DNA from: Pseudisothecium myosuroides
Lineage: Eukaryota > Streptophyta > Bryopsida > Hypnales > Lembophyllaceae
Assembly (NCBI GenBank): GCA_951799445.1
Contig: CATOGU010000108.1
Coordinates: 1-64,000 of the forward strand
Reading direction: 5' to 3'
DNA length: 64,000 nucleotides
A model generated the notes under the pieces. It was not told the origin of the DNA. It made no database searches and saw nothing but the letters and a program-made list of their open reading frames with translations. Positions 22,639 to 34,602 of the stretch are shown here, one piece after another; position 1 is the first letter of the stretch; each line of letters starts with the position of its first letter. The position numbers and the translations under genes were made by a program.

Positions 22639-22734
22639 TTGTCGGGAACAGCCGTTCCCCGAAACCGCGGGAGGGGACCAGCGTCAGGAACGGGCCTGAA
22701 ACGGCCCTCCCGACCCCCCAAAAAACATCTAATG
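22416..22734. mobile_element. ~320-bp insertion in LINE ORF1 with long T runs and 9-bp inverted ends
   Basis: The ORF1 protein is continuous on both sides, up to the region after the CCHC knuckle and again from ELVANDGF, so this piece looks inserted. Its edges are CATTAGATG (22416-22424) and its exact reverse complement CATCTAATG (22726-22734). Inside are GC-rich arms, an 18-bp near-palindrome at 22452-22469 and two long T runs (about 22,535-22,555 and 22,598-22,630). I found no target-site duplication. It could be a small non-autonomous element or a retroposed piece. Confidence 0.45.
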
Positions 22735-22753
22735 CCTTCGTCTCCGTCATTTT

Positions 22754-23600
22754 TTATGTCTGTCGCTTCTTGTCTTGGAATTTGATCAATGGGCATTCTT
22801 CCAACAAGTGGCCAAACTTCCGACATCTATTACATTGGTTGGGTAACCCAGAGTAACTAACTGCCTGATCCTTGTAGAGGATCTCCTCTGAGCCCGGGCT
22901 AAGCATTGGAATACTTACAAACCCAGGTAGTTTAGTGAGGTCCGTCACAATGACATTAACAATGGGACCCGCTGGCCTTTTGCAAGCTGTCTGTACTTGC
23001 TCCATCGAGAGGACTTCACCAATAAGCCCTGCAAATTTAGAGAGCCATCCCACGTTTTGGAAGACCGGGTCCAAGTCTGGGAACTGTACCTGGATTGCTG
23101 TCCCAATTTTGAGCTTCGGATTTGGTGCTTCCGCTGAGAATCCGTCCTCCCACGGGTAGAATCTAACTGTTCGGTCACCCCACTTGAGTATGCCTACCTT
23201 GAGGCAGGAAGCTGCTAATTTGCTCGTGGCAAACTCAACTCTAAAGAACCCTCGTGACAGTAACTGTATATTTGTAAAGAACTCTTTTTTTTCCTTGATA
23301 AAAACAAACAAAGGAGAGGGTAACTTGCTGCTTGCCCGAAGATCTTCCCAAGCACAAGGCGCTTGCCGAGCTCCTCCCTTGTACTACGGAGCTCCTTCAA
23401 TGTGTCAACCAAGATCACCACCTTCGGTTTCCAACTTGGAATAATCTTCGTGACTTGCAGCTCCTCTCCATTGCCGCTTGTACATCGGTTCGAGCGTTGC
23501 TTCCCTCGCTCAATGGAGCCTGAGGTGGGTGGATCTGCAGACTCCCATCCCTCCCCATGCAAGTGCGGTAACCTGTCGACTTGGTCGACTTCCATTTTCA
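22754..23600 (-). pseudogene. LINE ORF1, DUF4283-like domain and CCHC zinc knuckle
   Basis: The piece 22754-23311 holds a plant LINE ORF1 nucleic-acid-binding domain (LKVGILKWGDRTVRFYPWED) ending in CNRCRKFGHLLEEC, a perfect C-x2-C-x4-H-x4-C zinc knuckle. The N-terminal part (WKPKVVILVDTLKELRSTRE) lies in another frame within 23215-23600, so a frameshift lies near 23,310. ORF1 proteins coat LINE RNA during retrotransposition. Confidence 0.8.
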
Positions 23601-23700
23601 CTACTTCAAACAACCTAACTTTCTTTCTTTTTGATTCGTGCAGGTGACAGCGGCTCAAGGACGTGATTAGCGAAACGAGGCCTAGGGTCGAAGCAGAGTG

Positions 23701-26126
23701 TGTGCTTATAGCTACAAATCTCCAACAAAAACCAGGTAACAAACCTCCTACCCTTTCCGCAAAACCCTAAGGATCTAATGAAATTTCAGATTTGATCTGA
23801 CCAAACTAGCTTCTAATCTTGCCTACCTTAGTTTGAATTCTCATTGATTGTGTGCTACCTCCAAAGGTGCTCTGTTTTATTGCAAGGTTTTAGATTTTAT
23901 GTTAAAATACTTGATTTTCAGGTTGAGGAGGATTGTTCCTGTTTCCAATTCCAAAATACTTGGCTCTTAATCCACACCATTTTCAACCGCTTTTCAAATC
24001 GCTTCTTCTCGTGTGTGACTATGATTTCAATTTGTTCTACACCTTTACGCTCTTCACTTTTTATTTATGTGGGTGCATGGGTAATATAGATTGACAAGTA
24101 TTGTGGATGATCTACTACATGAATGTGAATGTTTTAGTAGCTGTCATGTTTGAAGCAGAGGTGTGTCAATTGGACGCAACATTTAAGCAGTGCTGGATCC
24201 AATGATTAATTATTCTTGTCTACTATAATGATAATTAGAAATGCACTTATTAAGAGACTGTTTTCCAAGGCGTTTTGTAAAAGAAGGCATTTCATTTCCA
24301 AAGAGTATTATCAAAATTACAGTGGCTTTCAATTTGTTAGTTGATTTGCCACTTCTATGAGAGCTTTTGTACTGAGAATTATGTATTACACAAAGTGCAT
24401 TGTTATGACCTGTTAGTTTTGGACAAAAAACAACATGCATTCAGAGCAATGGAGTTTTTCATAAACTATTGCACTAATAGTATCACTTATCATTCTAAAG
24501 GCATTCTTTGGACAGGATCCAAACCAACACAAAGGTGAATCAGTATAAAGGCCAAGACACTCAATTTGAGCTCCTCAACTTCTCATGTAGGTTTTACTAT
24601 ATGATGAGTAGTTCTCCAAATTTAGGTACTTCCTTGTAATCAAATGTGGAGAGGTTGTTCACTAGGATTGGAAACCCACCTGCTTCCAACCTGGGTACAT
24701 TTGGCATGCCATATGGCGCTGTGTACTGCAGCCAATGAATTCAAGGATGCTTGATGCCTTACAGCAATTGCTTCTTTATTTGGCAATGTACCAAAATTAG
24801 CATTATTAATTGCAGCTTCATTGTTTCGAAAATGGTGTGCAATAATCTGGTACTAGTGTTGATAAGTTTGGACTAATGGGCTCTTCTTTGATTTCCCTCT
24901 AGAATGTTGTGTATGGCGTTGATAGGCCGCCTTTGCAAAGTGATGGCTCTTCTCCATGCCTTAACAGCTCCACACTGCTAAAGAGCCGTATAACTCCAAA
25001 AAAAAAGATGCATGGCAAATTATTGCATGATAAATCAATAATAAACGACATATTAGTTTCTCTCAATGAGTGACATCACCATCCAATTGTGCTTGATTTG
25101 TAGGCATTCAACTACGTACATGACATCAAAATGGGAAGAAATTGGAAAGCTACAAGTTCGTAAAACAGTAGAGAGCCAATATTCAACAAAAGCCTAATTT
25201 TGATGAGATGCCATGACTGCATACCCTACATGTGATGTATACTTTTCTTCAATTTTCAATCAAAGAGACTGATCACGATGTTTCACATACAAATGGTATA
25301 TAAATGAATAGCAATGATGAATCTATTGCCTATTGACAATCAATCGATTTATTCTTGTTGTAAATTGGAAAAATTCGGTTGATTTCACAAGTTGAATGTT
25401 TGAATTTATGGTTATAGTATATCACATATACAGATGGGGTTAGAAGTTTCACGGAGTCATCCTATTTATTGACAACTAATCAATTTACTTCTCAATTGGA
25501 ACAATTGGTTGATCTCATGAATTGACTCTTCAAATTTAGAGTTACATTATCATACATGCATATTGTGTTAGACAGTCATGAGCATAAAACAACTTTAGAA
25601 TAAGCTTGTGAATATTTGACTTTTGTTGATCACATCATCCAAATTTTGCAGCTTGTCTATACTTAGTAATTTATGAAAACTGAATTTTGTTGCCGTCTTA
25701 ATGGTAGAATGTAACAAATTGCAAGTGAGCTGGACAAGAATTATTTGACACATTATCATGAGATATTGTAATTCTCAGTGTTTTATATGGCATTGCAGAG
25801 TAACTTTTCTATTTGTCCACTATTATCTTAATTAAAGCATAAAGAGCTATTTAATTATCTATCCATGGTGTATTATTAATCAAATTATATTTTTGTATGT
25901 TCAATCAAGGTCTTTGTTATATTTTTGCAATTAGGAATCCTTGTAGTCAACGACTTCAAAAATATTGAAGGAAGTCAACAAAAAATCACATGAACCAAAT
26001 TTGAACACCTAAGAGACCAGATGGCAATCCTAAGTTCAATACACAAGTTTAATCAATACACAAGTTTGATACACAAGTTCAAGGACACAAAAGACAATGG
26101 AGAAATTGCTTCATGAAAGATAGTTA
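23701..26126. other. Intergenic, AT-rich, nothing assigned
   Basis: Short open frames only, no motifs. The stretch 25,300-25,560 contains two loosely similar pieces around CAATTGGTTGATCTCA, too diverged to call a repeat family. Confidence 0.35.
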
Positions 26127-26574
26127 CTATAATTCACCATGTAATGTGTCACTTGATTCTCCAAAGCATTTTAGGTAAAGATGCCCTAATGCATCAACCT
26201 TTTCTTTGAAATCCTCAGTCGATTGTCCTTCTATAAATTGGAGACCAATAAAGTATGGATGCAGAGCGTCTAAAGCTTGCCACATTGCAATCTTGTCTCT
26301 CTTAGCTTGGCCTCTTTTCCGATTGTTTTCCTCGGCATTTACAACATCAATGTACCTCTTTTTTGATGGTACTATTGTAAACTCCAGATCCTCCTTGAAA
26401 AGTTTCAATGCATGTGCACTATTCAAAGATGGTTTGTTGGGCACATTATTTGACTTTCCTAACAACTCTTCGTCCTTGGATATTGTTACGTTTCCACCCT
26501 GGGCGCCAGTTTCAAAAGTTATTCTTTCCATTTCTTTAGTAGTCGCCTTCCTCAAAGCTTCATCTTGAATTGTC
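26127..26574 (-). CDS. Unidentified exon, ~149 codons
   Basis: The frame opens directly after a good acceptor (CATCTAG|ACAATTCAAG, exon start 26574) and stays in phase from TIQDEALRKATTKEMERITF to HGEL and a stop at 26127. Its middle reads LFKEDLEFTIVPSKKRYIDV, and its end LHPYFIGLQFIEGQSTEDFK. The combination of splice site, stop and even composition suggests a genuine terminal exon. The upstream exon was not found. I do not recognise it; a transposase-derived origin is possible but unsupported. Confidence 0.4.
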
Positions 26575-28440
26575 TAGATGTGAATAAAATGTAGATGTAT
26601 AATCTTCTCAACGATTCTGTTTAAGTCCACGGAGAGTGCATACATGCACTTAATCCAATGGAATCAAGAATATTGGTCTCCATCTACTCAATGTGGCTGC
26701 ACCTGAAAGTGGCTTGGCTGAAATTGACTTAGAAAGTAATCCTTCCTTCTAGAAATGTTTTGATCTTTTGTTCATCAATGCGTTGGCATCTGGATTATTC
26801 CGATGATTTATTTGGATCGCTCCTAATTGCAGTAGATACAAGAGAACTTAGAATTGGCACCGTGATCCAAACCATACACATTTGATCCCCTTCATATTGG
26901 CCGCCAAGTGCCATTCAATTAGAAATGATTTGATGCCAAAGACAGTGAGCAACTTTCCTTTTTCTTGAGCTTTGATTAATGCTGGGATTTTTGTTTGCTC
27001 AAAAATACATTTTAAAATATCATGAGATTCCCATGGTACTTGAAAAGAAGCAATTGGCCAGATTCCTCTTTCCGATTATACTAAAAAAAAAATCTTCACT
27101 AATTGGAAGCAGATTCTTGTCTAGTGCTCTATTCATTAGAATAATCAATACCCTCTCTATTTTTTGCCCATGAACAATCTCTGCCTCATCCAGCTTCAAG
27201 ACAAAGATCAGGGCCTAGCTACCAATTCTGTTCAGATCAAAATATAGAAAACAGTACAGTGAAGGAATTAACAAGCCACGGAATTTGACATTGGGAGCTT
27301 GAAATATAGTCTTGGACAACACTGGAATCCAAAGACAAGCATCTAGAAGCCATTTAAGGTCATCTTTGAAATTTCCCTCTAACTTTCATGTTTGCTAAAG
27401 ATTTGTGGCCAATTTTGAAAGAAAGTGAATATTATGCTTCAACATAGATATTTGACAAATTTGGTAGTAAATCATATGGCATATATGCCAGTAAATTAGA
27501 TTCTACTTTGATATTGGCCCTCTCTGTTTGATCCTCATATGGTACTCAATTTTAGAACCATGCTTGACAACTCTATGTAAAATTTTGAATTGCAACTGAG
27601 GCGGAGCACTGCTAAAATGTGCATTACACGACTAATATTAAAGTGTTAAGAAAAATTCCAGCTGAGCTTCTCAAGCAACAATTAAGCACAAGTGCAACTA
27701 CTTTTAAAATTTGAAATCTGATATCAATAAAGAAGACACAAGTAACATTCATTGCTATATATGGGTCTAAATAGGGTAATAGGAGCCATAGCCACTCCTT
27801 TTTTTGGACCATTATTGATTGTATAGCTCAAAGTTTATTTGATTTTTCCAAAATAAACACACCTTATGATTCATAAATGTTGTAGTGTTATGTTTGACTA
27901 GTTTTTTAATTTCATCAAATTTAAGTACCAAAAAGCCCATGTAACCAGTCCTTAATGTGCTTAATGGGCCATAAAACGGATGAATGTCATCTACAATTGG
28001 ATGTAGAATATCAACCTTGGCAAATTTCATGGAGAATGAACAAGGCGGACAGAGTCCTAAATGAGTGTATAAGGATTCTAAGACTGGATGAACAGATGTA
28101 TGTACATTATCATTCATTTGTATGATGAATGGATCAGATTGAGTTCAGATTGGGCAACAGGGTTCCAAAGAACTAGGGTTTAGGGCGCCGTTTCTAAACG
28201 GTTATGGAACGTGGCTTAGGGTTCAAGGCTTTGATCGCATTTTCCAAAGTAGTTTTTTGTGTGCTCACAATCTGCAAACTAGGGTTTGAAGTCAAGGAGC
28301 TCGGTTTGATGTTGCTTGCTAAGATTAGCGGTTCAGCTTCCGGGTTCTGTTAGGGTTTCAGCTTCCAAGATCCGCGTTTGGGCTAGGGGTGTTTGATCTT
28401 TTGTTTTGGGACGAGGAGTGGATAATCTGAGGGCAAGATC
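26575..28440. other. Intergenic, possible leader at the right end
   Basis: No gene is supported. From 28,140 to 28,440 the sequence becomes GC-richer and carries several TAGGGTTT-type words common in plant 5' leaders, just ahead of the ATG at 28441. Confidence 0.35.
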
Positions 28441-30677
28441 ATGGCTTTGAAGCTCAAAAATTCAAGGCGACTGAGGTTTGAGGGTTTTGTAGGGAAACCA
28501 AGTGAACATTGGGAATACTTTTTAGCCCATTGTAGAGTTTGTGTTCACGAAGGGGTATTAGCCACCACAAATGGTGGAATTCTGAGATTGTAAACTCTGA
28601 TTCAAAAAATGGATTAAGAAATCAAATAAGAACTTGCACAAACTGGTAAGTTATGTGCTCTTCAATGCTTGTCTCTCTCCTTTGCCCATCTGGTCTACCA
28701 GCAGTAACAGGAATCTGACTCTAGTTTAGGGTCTTAGTTTGTGTTCAGTATTAAGAATTTATAGTTAGTTCAAAGCTTTGTTAAGTATTGCAGTACTGTT
28801 CTGTACTTGTCTCTATTATTTGCCCTTGCAATGAATCTGTTGGGGTCTAATTACTTATCACTACTGTAAATTGCCTTGGTGTATCAATTGTTGTTCTTGA
28901 TGAACTGCCTCAGGACTTTTCTCAGCTTTTTTATGCAGTTCTAATTTGAAAACTTCTCCGGGATCTCAAACATGCAGGCAAAATGGACAAGCTATATTTG
29001 CTCAAATCCACCTTTGCAGTAACGTTTGAAAGCATAAAGACCTTTTGCTGTACTTCCAAATTTTTAGAGGTTAGGATAATTCCTAATATTGTTCTGGGTT
29101 AAGGGTTCTAGCGGCAGGATCCAACGCACTTTGGCAAGTTTGAACGCACTGCGGCTTTAGTGTAGTAGTTTGGGCAGCGCAGTCACTCGTCTTTGGAGAA
29201 TATTTTGAAGGTACCTCAAGCATCTCCACTCTTGTTTCTTTGACTGATGTGTGCTTTATTGTTTAGCTTTGAAGGCAAGTGATTGCAATGGTGTAGGGTG
29301 TAGGATCCCAAATTTAGTCCTGTTAGATGCTTGGACTTTTGAATTGCGCCTAGGATGACGCTGGTGCTTTGAATTAGTGGCACAATTAATAATTTGTAGA
29401 TACAAGGTGTTTAGGGTCAATTGCCCGATCACTTCTGCAAAATTGGAGCAATTCTAGTAAGCATTCATGGTGCATTCGAACTTCTAACTCTCAGCGTAGT
29501 AACAAAGTACGAAGTAGCAATCCTTCAAAATTGGAGCAGATCTAGCAAGCATTCATGGTGCATTTGGGCTTGAGGGTTTAGGGTTCCATTGCATAGGATT
29601 TAGGGTATGATTTTGAAAGTTCTTTTCAATGACCAAGATGTTCTCTTACGTAGTTTAATCCACCTAGTATTGCTTTAGGGTCTTCCAACCTGGTCCTGTT
29701 TTTTCACTTCTTTTGTTTTGTTTCTGTAGTGTTTCTGATCTTACAAAGTACATCAACAAAGTTGAGCACAGGGACAAAGACGATCTGAACCAAAAAAAAA
29801 GGAAAAGCAAAGGTATATCAGATTGATAGGATGCAAGTGTTTTGCTAGCTTGATAAATCTTGGTGCTACTGTCACTGCTTCAATGTTGGATGATTTGTTA
29901 GGTTGGAAAGACTTTTTCAACTTAAAGTTTGGTCTTCATCTCAATAAACTTCCTAATACTTTTGTGTTGCTTGTGGACAGTAGCTTATTTTAGGGCAGTC
30001 AGTATGGAAGGAATTAATGGTGATAGGGTGGAATTAGCACAACAGTATAGAGCTGATTATCTTGAAAAGAGGAAGGCTGATAATAGAGAGAGAGTCCGTT
30101 GATTTAGAGCACGCAAGGGATTAGAGCAAGAATCTGCAGATTCTTTGATCGCTGCAGCAATGGAAAATCCAAATTCAGGATTCAAGGAGTCTTATGAACG
30201 CACAGCTCACTGGGTGAGCTCAGATTGGCGAGAGAGTTGGCCGTCATAGTGGCCCCTCGTTTAAGCAGTTATGGCCAAATTGTTCAGCAATTGACAATTG
30301 AGAAGTTGCTTGGGCAAAGATTGCTGCAAGGGATGGTGCCAAATTTCTTAGTCAACATGGACAAAGTTAGACATTTTGTTCTAAACAACTTGAAAGGGAG
30401 TATGGTAGATCACCTAATAGGAGTGAAGCAGTATAAGATTGTTATGGCTAAGGATATTGTTTGCACACTTGCACCATCTTTAGGTATGGAAAGTAAGAGG
30501 AGGGTGGTTGAATTGATAGGAGTGGATAGGAGAAATTTGAAGAAGGGGGTGGAAAGGAGGTTGTTATTTGATACTGCTCAAAATGCCTTTTGGCTGAACT
30601 ATCGATGTAAACGTTGGTCTGATGCATTGCCTAAGGCGGTGACAAAGGTGGTCCAAAAAAAGTTTAATAAACAATAA
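28441..30677 (+). pseudogene. Transposase-like gene with BED-finger-like exon, broken and cut by the array
   Basis: Exon 1 (28441-28593, 50 codons) contains EHWEYFLAHCRVCVHEGVLA, with Trp, Phe and C-x2-C placed as in BED-type zinc fingers. A long gap follows. A second piece starts MEGINGDRVELAQQYRADY at 30004 and meets a TGA at 30100-30102, where an Arg codon is expected (the frame resumes FRARKGLEQESADS). A third piece (30225-30677) in another phase reads MESKRRVVELIGVDRRNLKK and RRLLFDTAQNAFWLNYRCKR. That style resembles N-terminal regions of plant transposase-like proteins, though no DDE triad is visible. The frame ends 10-15 bp inside the macro-repeat, so the 3' part was removed when the array formed or arrived. 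Confidence 0.4.
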
Positions 30678-33600
30678 TGCACTTTTGTCTAAACATTATA
30701 AAAAACAAATCTGATAAAAGATGTTCTAAGATTGTAATGGAGAAAGACTATGGAGTATCCACCCTCTAATACTGTGAAACACATGTCTCTTTAACCCCTT
30801 AGCTCTCCGACGTCCAAATTCTAGACAATGAACAAGGAGGTTCCAAAGACTTTTAGTGGTGACCATAGATCTCATCAATTCACACCAATGCTTGACTACT
30901 ATTTTTTTAAACTTTTTCTATGATGAATTTCATGAAATTGAGGCAAATAATATATATTTATAAAAAATTCAAGAAAGGATTTATGCATTAAGAAATTAAT
31001 TATAACCAATATGACATGAAAGTGAGAACATCCAAAATCGTCTATGTACTCACCATTCTTAATATTCAATATGACTTCTATTCAAAGTGCAACTAACCGT
31101 TAAAGCCCTAAAGTAAATAAAATAAGTATGTTATTTAGGCAACATAGCATTTTGAGTCATCCATTTACAAATAAAGTTTGTTTGCTTTTTCTACAAAATT
31201 TTCACACACCATGTGGTCCAGGAGTAGCTTCAAGGTGCAACAATTTTCATACTATTTGACTACATAAAAATTTATTATATGAATTGTAGTTTCTATTGAA
31301 GCTCAGGTAGCTTGGGAAGCTTAAAAAAATCACTTTTTTAAAAATAAAAACTTGAAATTGGTTTTCTATACTTATATATGTTTAAAAAGAGTTGAATCAT
31401 TCTATTTTGATTAATAAGATGAAAATTATGTAAAGTTTTAGTTTGAGGGCAGTTATGGAATCTCTACCCCAAAATAAACTTTGAAGTCTTGAACTCAATT
31501 TTGAACTCAATTTTCAATAGTTTAGGAAAAAAATTAAAAATGAATTTTGATTGTTTATTATTACTTTGCTCCAAAACAATTCCGTGGTTTGAGAACATGA
31601 GTCAAAGTAAGCCTCAGATTTTGCAAAAAAGAAAACGGTTCCGTGTGCTTAAAGTATGTGATACAATATTGTATACTTGCAATATGTGTACCACTACAAT
31701 ATTGTATTGTAAGAAATTGTTATGTTCATATTTGTTTTTTCTAGTGTAATTCCAAATTGAGCTTACTTTAACCCATGTTTTTAAACCACGGAATTATTTT
31801 GGGGCAAAGTAGACAAGTAGCACAACATTACAACTATTGGGATAGGAATTTTTTAATTCTATGACTAAATTCTTAACAATTTAGTAATTTAATCATATTT
31901 TACATCTTTCTACTTATTACTTTTTTCAAGCATGAATATGAATTTCTTTTTGAATTTTTTCACATGTATTCCCAATGTATTTCTTCAACATATTGTGGAA
32001 AAATGTAAGTTGTAGGACAAATACATCTTTGGATAAAAAGTTTGAAAGATGAAACTTAACCATTTGGAAGGAGTTGAAAATACTTCTTTTAAAATTGAAG
32101 CATCATGATGTTGCAATTGTTAAAGTTTCTCACTATGATATTTTAGGAGGGTGTACTCGGACAAGTTAACTAAAGGATCTTGTAGTTGAACTTTTTTACC
32201 TTTTTTACTACATTTTGACTACATAATATGCACTATGAGATTCTATTACTTCCATCATTTGATTCTATTTATTTTCAAAATTCATTTTTAAGATCTTACT
32301 TTTTCTACTAAAAATGAAGCTTGACATAAAGCATTTTAGTTATTTTCAAATATTTACAACATCTTATTTTGAAGATCTATGTGGTACAAATGTAAGTCAA
32401 ATGCCACAAGAACCTCAAAATCAATTGCATAGATAAAAAGTCTTTATTTCAATGTTTTTCTCATGAAGACCATTTACATATTAAAAGAACAACTTAGGGA
32501 TTTAGGGATTCTTAGGTTGGAATTTCATGTGGTTCTAAACAAGTCTTAGTTTTGGGATTGCAGCTCTACGTGTTGAATTCAACTTGTGCGGCATGTGTTG
32601 ATCATTCAATTACTTGACGATCTCAATCATTTGTTATATTCTATTGCTTCCAATGTTTTGTTCTTTGTCATTAATAGAGCAATGTTTTGGAGGTAAAGAC
32701 TATTAGAAAAAAAATTAATCTTTACAATAGATCCAACTTTGTGCAATACAATACTACGTATATGATTTTGTAGGTGATTCTTTGGGGACCACACGTCTTG
32801 TTAGGTAAATTTTAAAGACTCTAAACCCAAAGTAAAAATTGAATATTGTAACTATGCTTTTTGGACGCCCTTTCTTGCAATGACCCACCCTAAATCACTA
32901 TTTTAAGAACCAAAATTTGAAATTGGTTTTCCAAGATTCATATATATACAAAAACTTTATATCATTCCATTTTGATGAGCGAGTTTTAAGTTATGAAGAG
33001 TTCTTGTTTTGGAGTAGTTATAGATTTTAAACTCTAAAATAACTTTTGATGTTGTTTGCTTAACTCTATTTCCAATATTTTTTGAAAAAAAATAGAAATA
33101 TAGGATGTAGATTGTTTATTATTGTATCTAAATCATTTGGATTGTCAATTTTTCAATTCCATGATAAGAATTTTGATAATTTAGATGTAAAGCACTCCAA
33201 ATATATCCAACAACCAAGGGCTCCAACATCCACCCTAAACCATTTTGATCAATGTACCTCTCACTTTGAAACTTTTCAAATTGGATTTGCAATCGCCAAG
33301 TCAACCCTCTCGACTCTAAAGTCAAAGTTGCCATATCTCACAAACTGTGAAATTTTATGGCTATTTATTTACACCATTGAATTTGTAGACCTCCAAAATA
33401 GGGGGGGGAGGTCCAATATTAAAAAGCTATAAATAAGATGTCAAAAAGCCATATGATACCCTTGTAACCCACCTTTTGAAGTACAGTTGCCTTATTTTCC
33501 AAAAGCTAAACTTTAGGGGTTAACCAAGGCACATCTACTTTTGGGATGCTTGGACCATTACGGGTTAAATGAACTAGGAATTGAACTGTAGATAAAATAC

Positions 33601-34574
33601 CTACTATGGCTTAGCTTCTTTTACAAGCTATCCAAACCCCAATATGAATTCCCATTAGTCCCCCTAAACCTTGCAATTTGGTTTGAGATGTGTTAAATTA
33701 ACCCCTAAAGTTCCTTGATTGTGTTCTCACCAAAAATGCTCCAAAATTGCCATTTCTAGTACAAGTACCAAAATTTTGAAAATTATCCATTTTGGACACA
33801 TGTCACTGTAGGATCTTGTAGTACTCTGGTTTGAGAATATGTGGAAGAAATTAATCCAATTTCAATTGTGTAGATTGGAAGATATTAGCGTTTGAAGTGA
33901 CATAGTTCCTTTTGGGCCCTTCAAAAAACCGGGCAGCCGTACTTCACAAGGTCAGATTATTATGAAAAAATTTCTAAAATGGTTGTGCTTCTTTGAATTC
34001 ATTCTTTGGGACAAGTTGGCTACATGCTTGAAATTTTTCAGATTATTTGGAATTGTACAACATACCCTAACAAAATAGTATGTAGAAAGAAGTAGAGAAT
34101 GGTTCAAAACTAAATTGTTAAGAGTTTAATTGTGGAATTGGAAAATGCCAATCCCAATGGTAGCAATATTGTAATAAACAATCTACATCCTACAATTTTA
34201 TTTTTTTTGAAAAAAATTGAAAATTGAGTGAAATAAACAACTTTAAAGTTTATTTTAGAATAGACAATCTATAACTGCTTGCAAACTAAAAATCCTAATA
34301 ACGTTTGACTCATAAATCAAAATGAGATGATTCAAAGCTTTCCACATATATATAAATCCATACACATAAATCTAAATTAGATTTATTTATGACCCTACTA
34401 CACAAAGGTCAATGAAATCAACCCTCATTCCCCCACTATTGTTGTTTCTAATGAACCCTGAACCCTAAAATCCTAAACCCTTTTTCCTTTTGAAAATTAG
34501 CTTTGATTATGGCTATACTACCCAAAGGTCAATGAAATCAACCCTCATTCCCCCTACTATTGTTGTTTTTAGTG
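30678..34574. other. AT-rich subrepeats of the unit
   Basis: Several loosely similar segments of a few hundred bases follow one another, each with a GAAATTGGTTTTC-type start, a GTTATG(A)AGAGTT-type middle and a GATGTAGATTGTTTATTA-type end (about 31,350-31,570, 32,910-33,130, and inverted at 34,170-34,380). Open frames here repeat the same AT-rich words and are not credible genes. The equivalents are 43,813-45,855 in copy 2 and 50,590-54,500 in copy 3. Confidence 0.55.
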
Positions 34575-34602
34575 AACCCTAAACCCTAAACCCTAAACCC
34601 TA
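34575..34602. repeat. Interstitial telomere-type repeat
   Basis: About four units of CCCTAAA in a row, the land-plant telomere sequence. Further single units occur nearby (about 34,455-34,480). The same tract in copy 3 is at 50562-50589. Confidence 0.8.

Larger units (their letters stand above)
16950..23700 (-). mobile_element. L1-type plant LINE retrotransposon, decayed
   Basis: All major parts of a plant L1-like LINE occur in order on the minus strand: ORF1 with a DUF4283-like domain and CCHC knuckle (23.5-21.3 kb), endonuclease (21.3-20.0 kb), reverse transcriptase (19.9-18.9 kb), C-terminal region (18.8-18.1 kb) and a zf-RVT-like domain (17.6-17.0 kb). Every part is split by frameshifts or stops, so the element is dead. 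No clear poly(A) tail or target-site duplication was found, so both ends are approximate. ORF1 is interrupted by ~320 bp of unrelated DNA at 22416-22734. Confidence 0.9.

Noticed and set aside
22558..22826. Open frames with long Lys or Phe runs
   Set aside because: They come from the T runs in the nested insertion and have no start context or homology.
16977..23742. LTR retrotransposon interpretation of the 17-23 kb element
   Set aside because: Endonuclease precedes RT, the RT motif is YADD, a zf-RVT domain follows, and no integrase or LTR is seen; it is a LINE.
31489..31749. 86-codon frame present in all three copies (also 44635 and 53415)
   Set aside because: Identity reflects recent duplication; the peptide is built from the degenerate AT-rich subrepeat.
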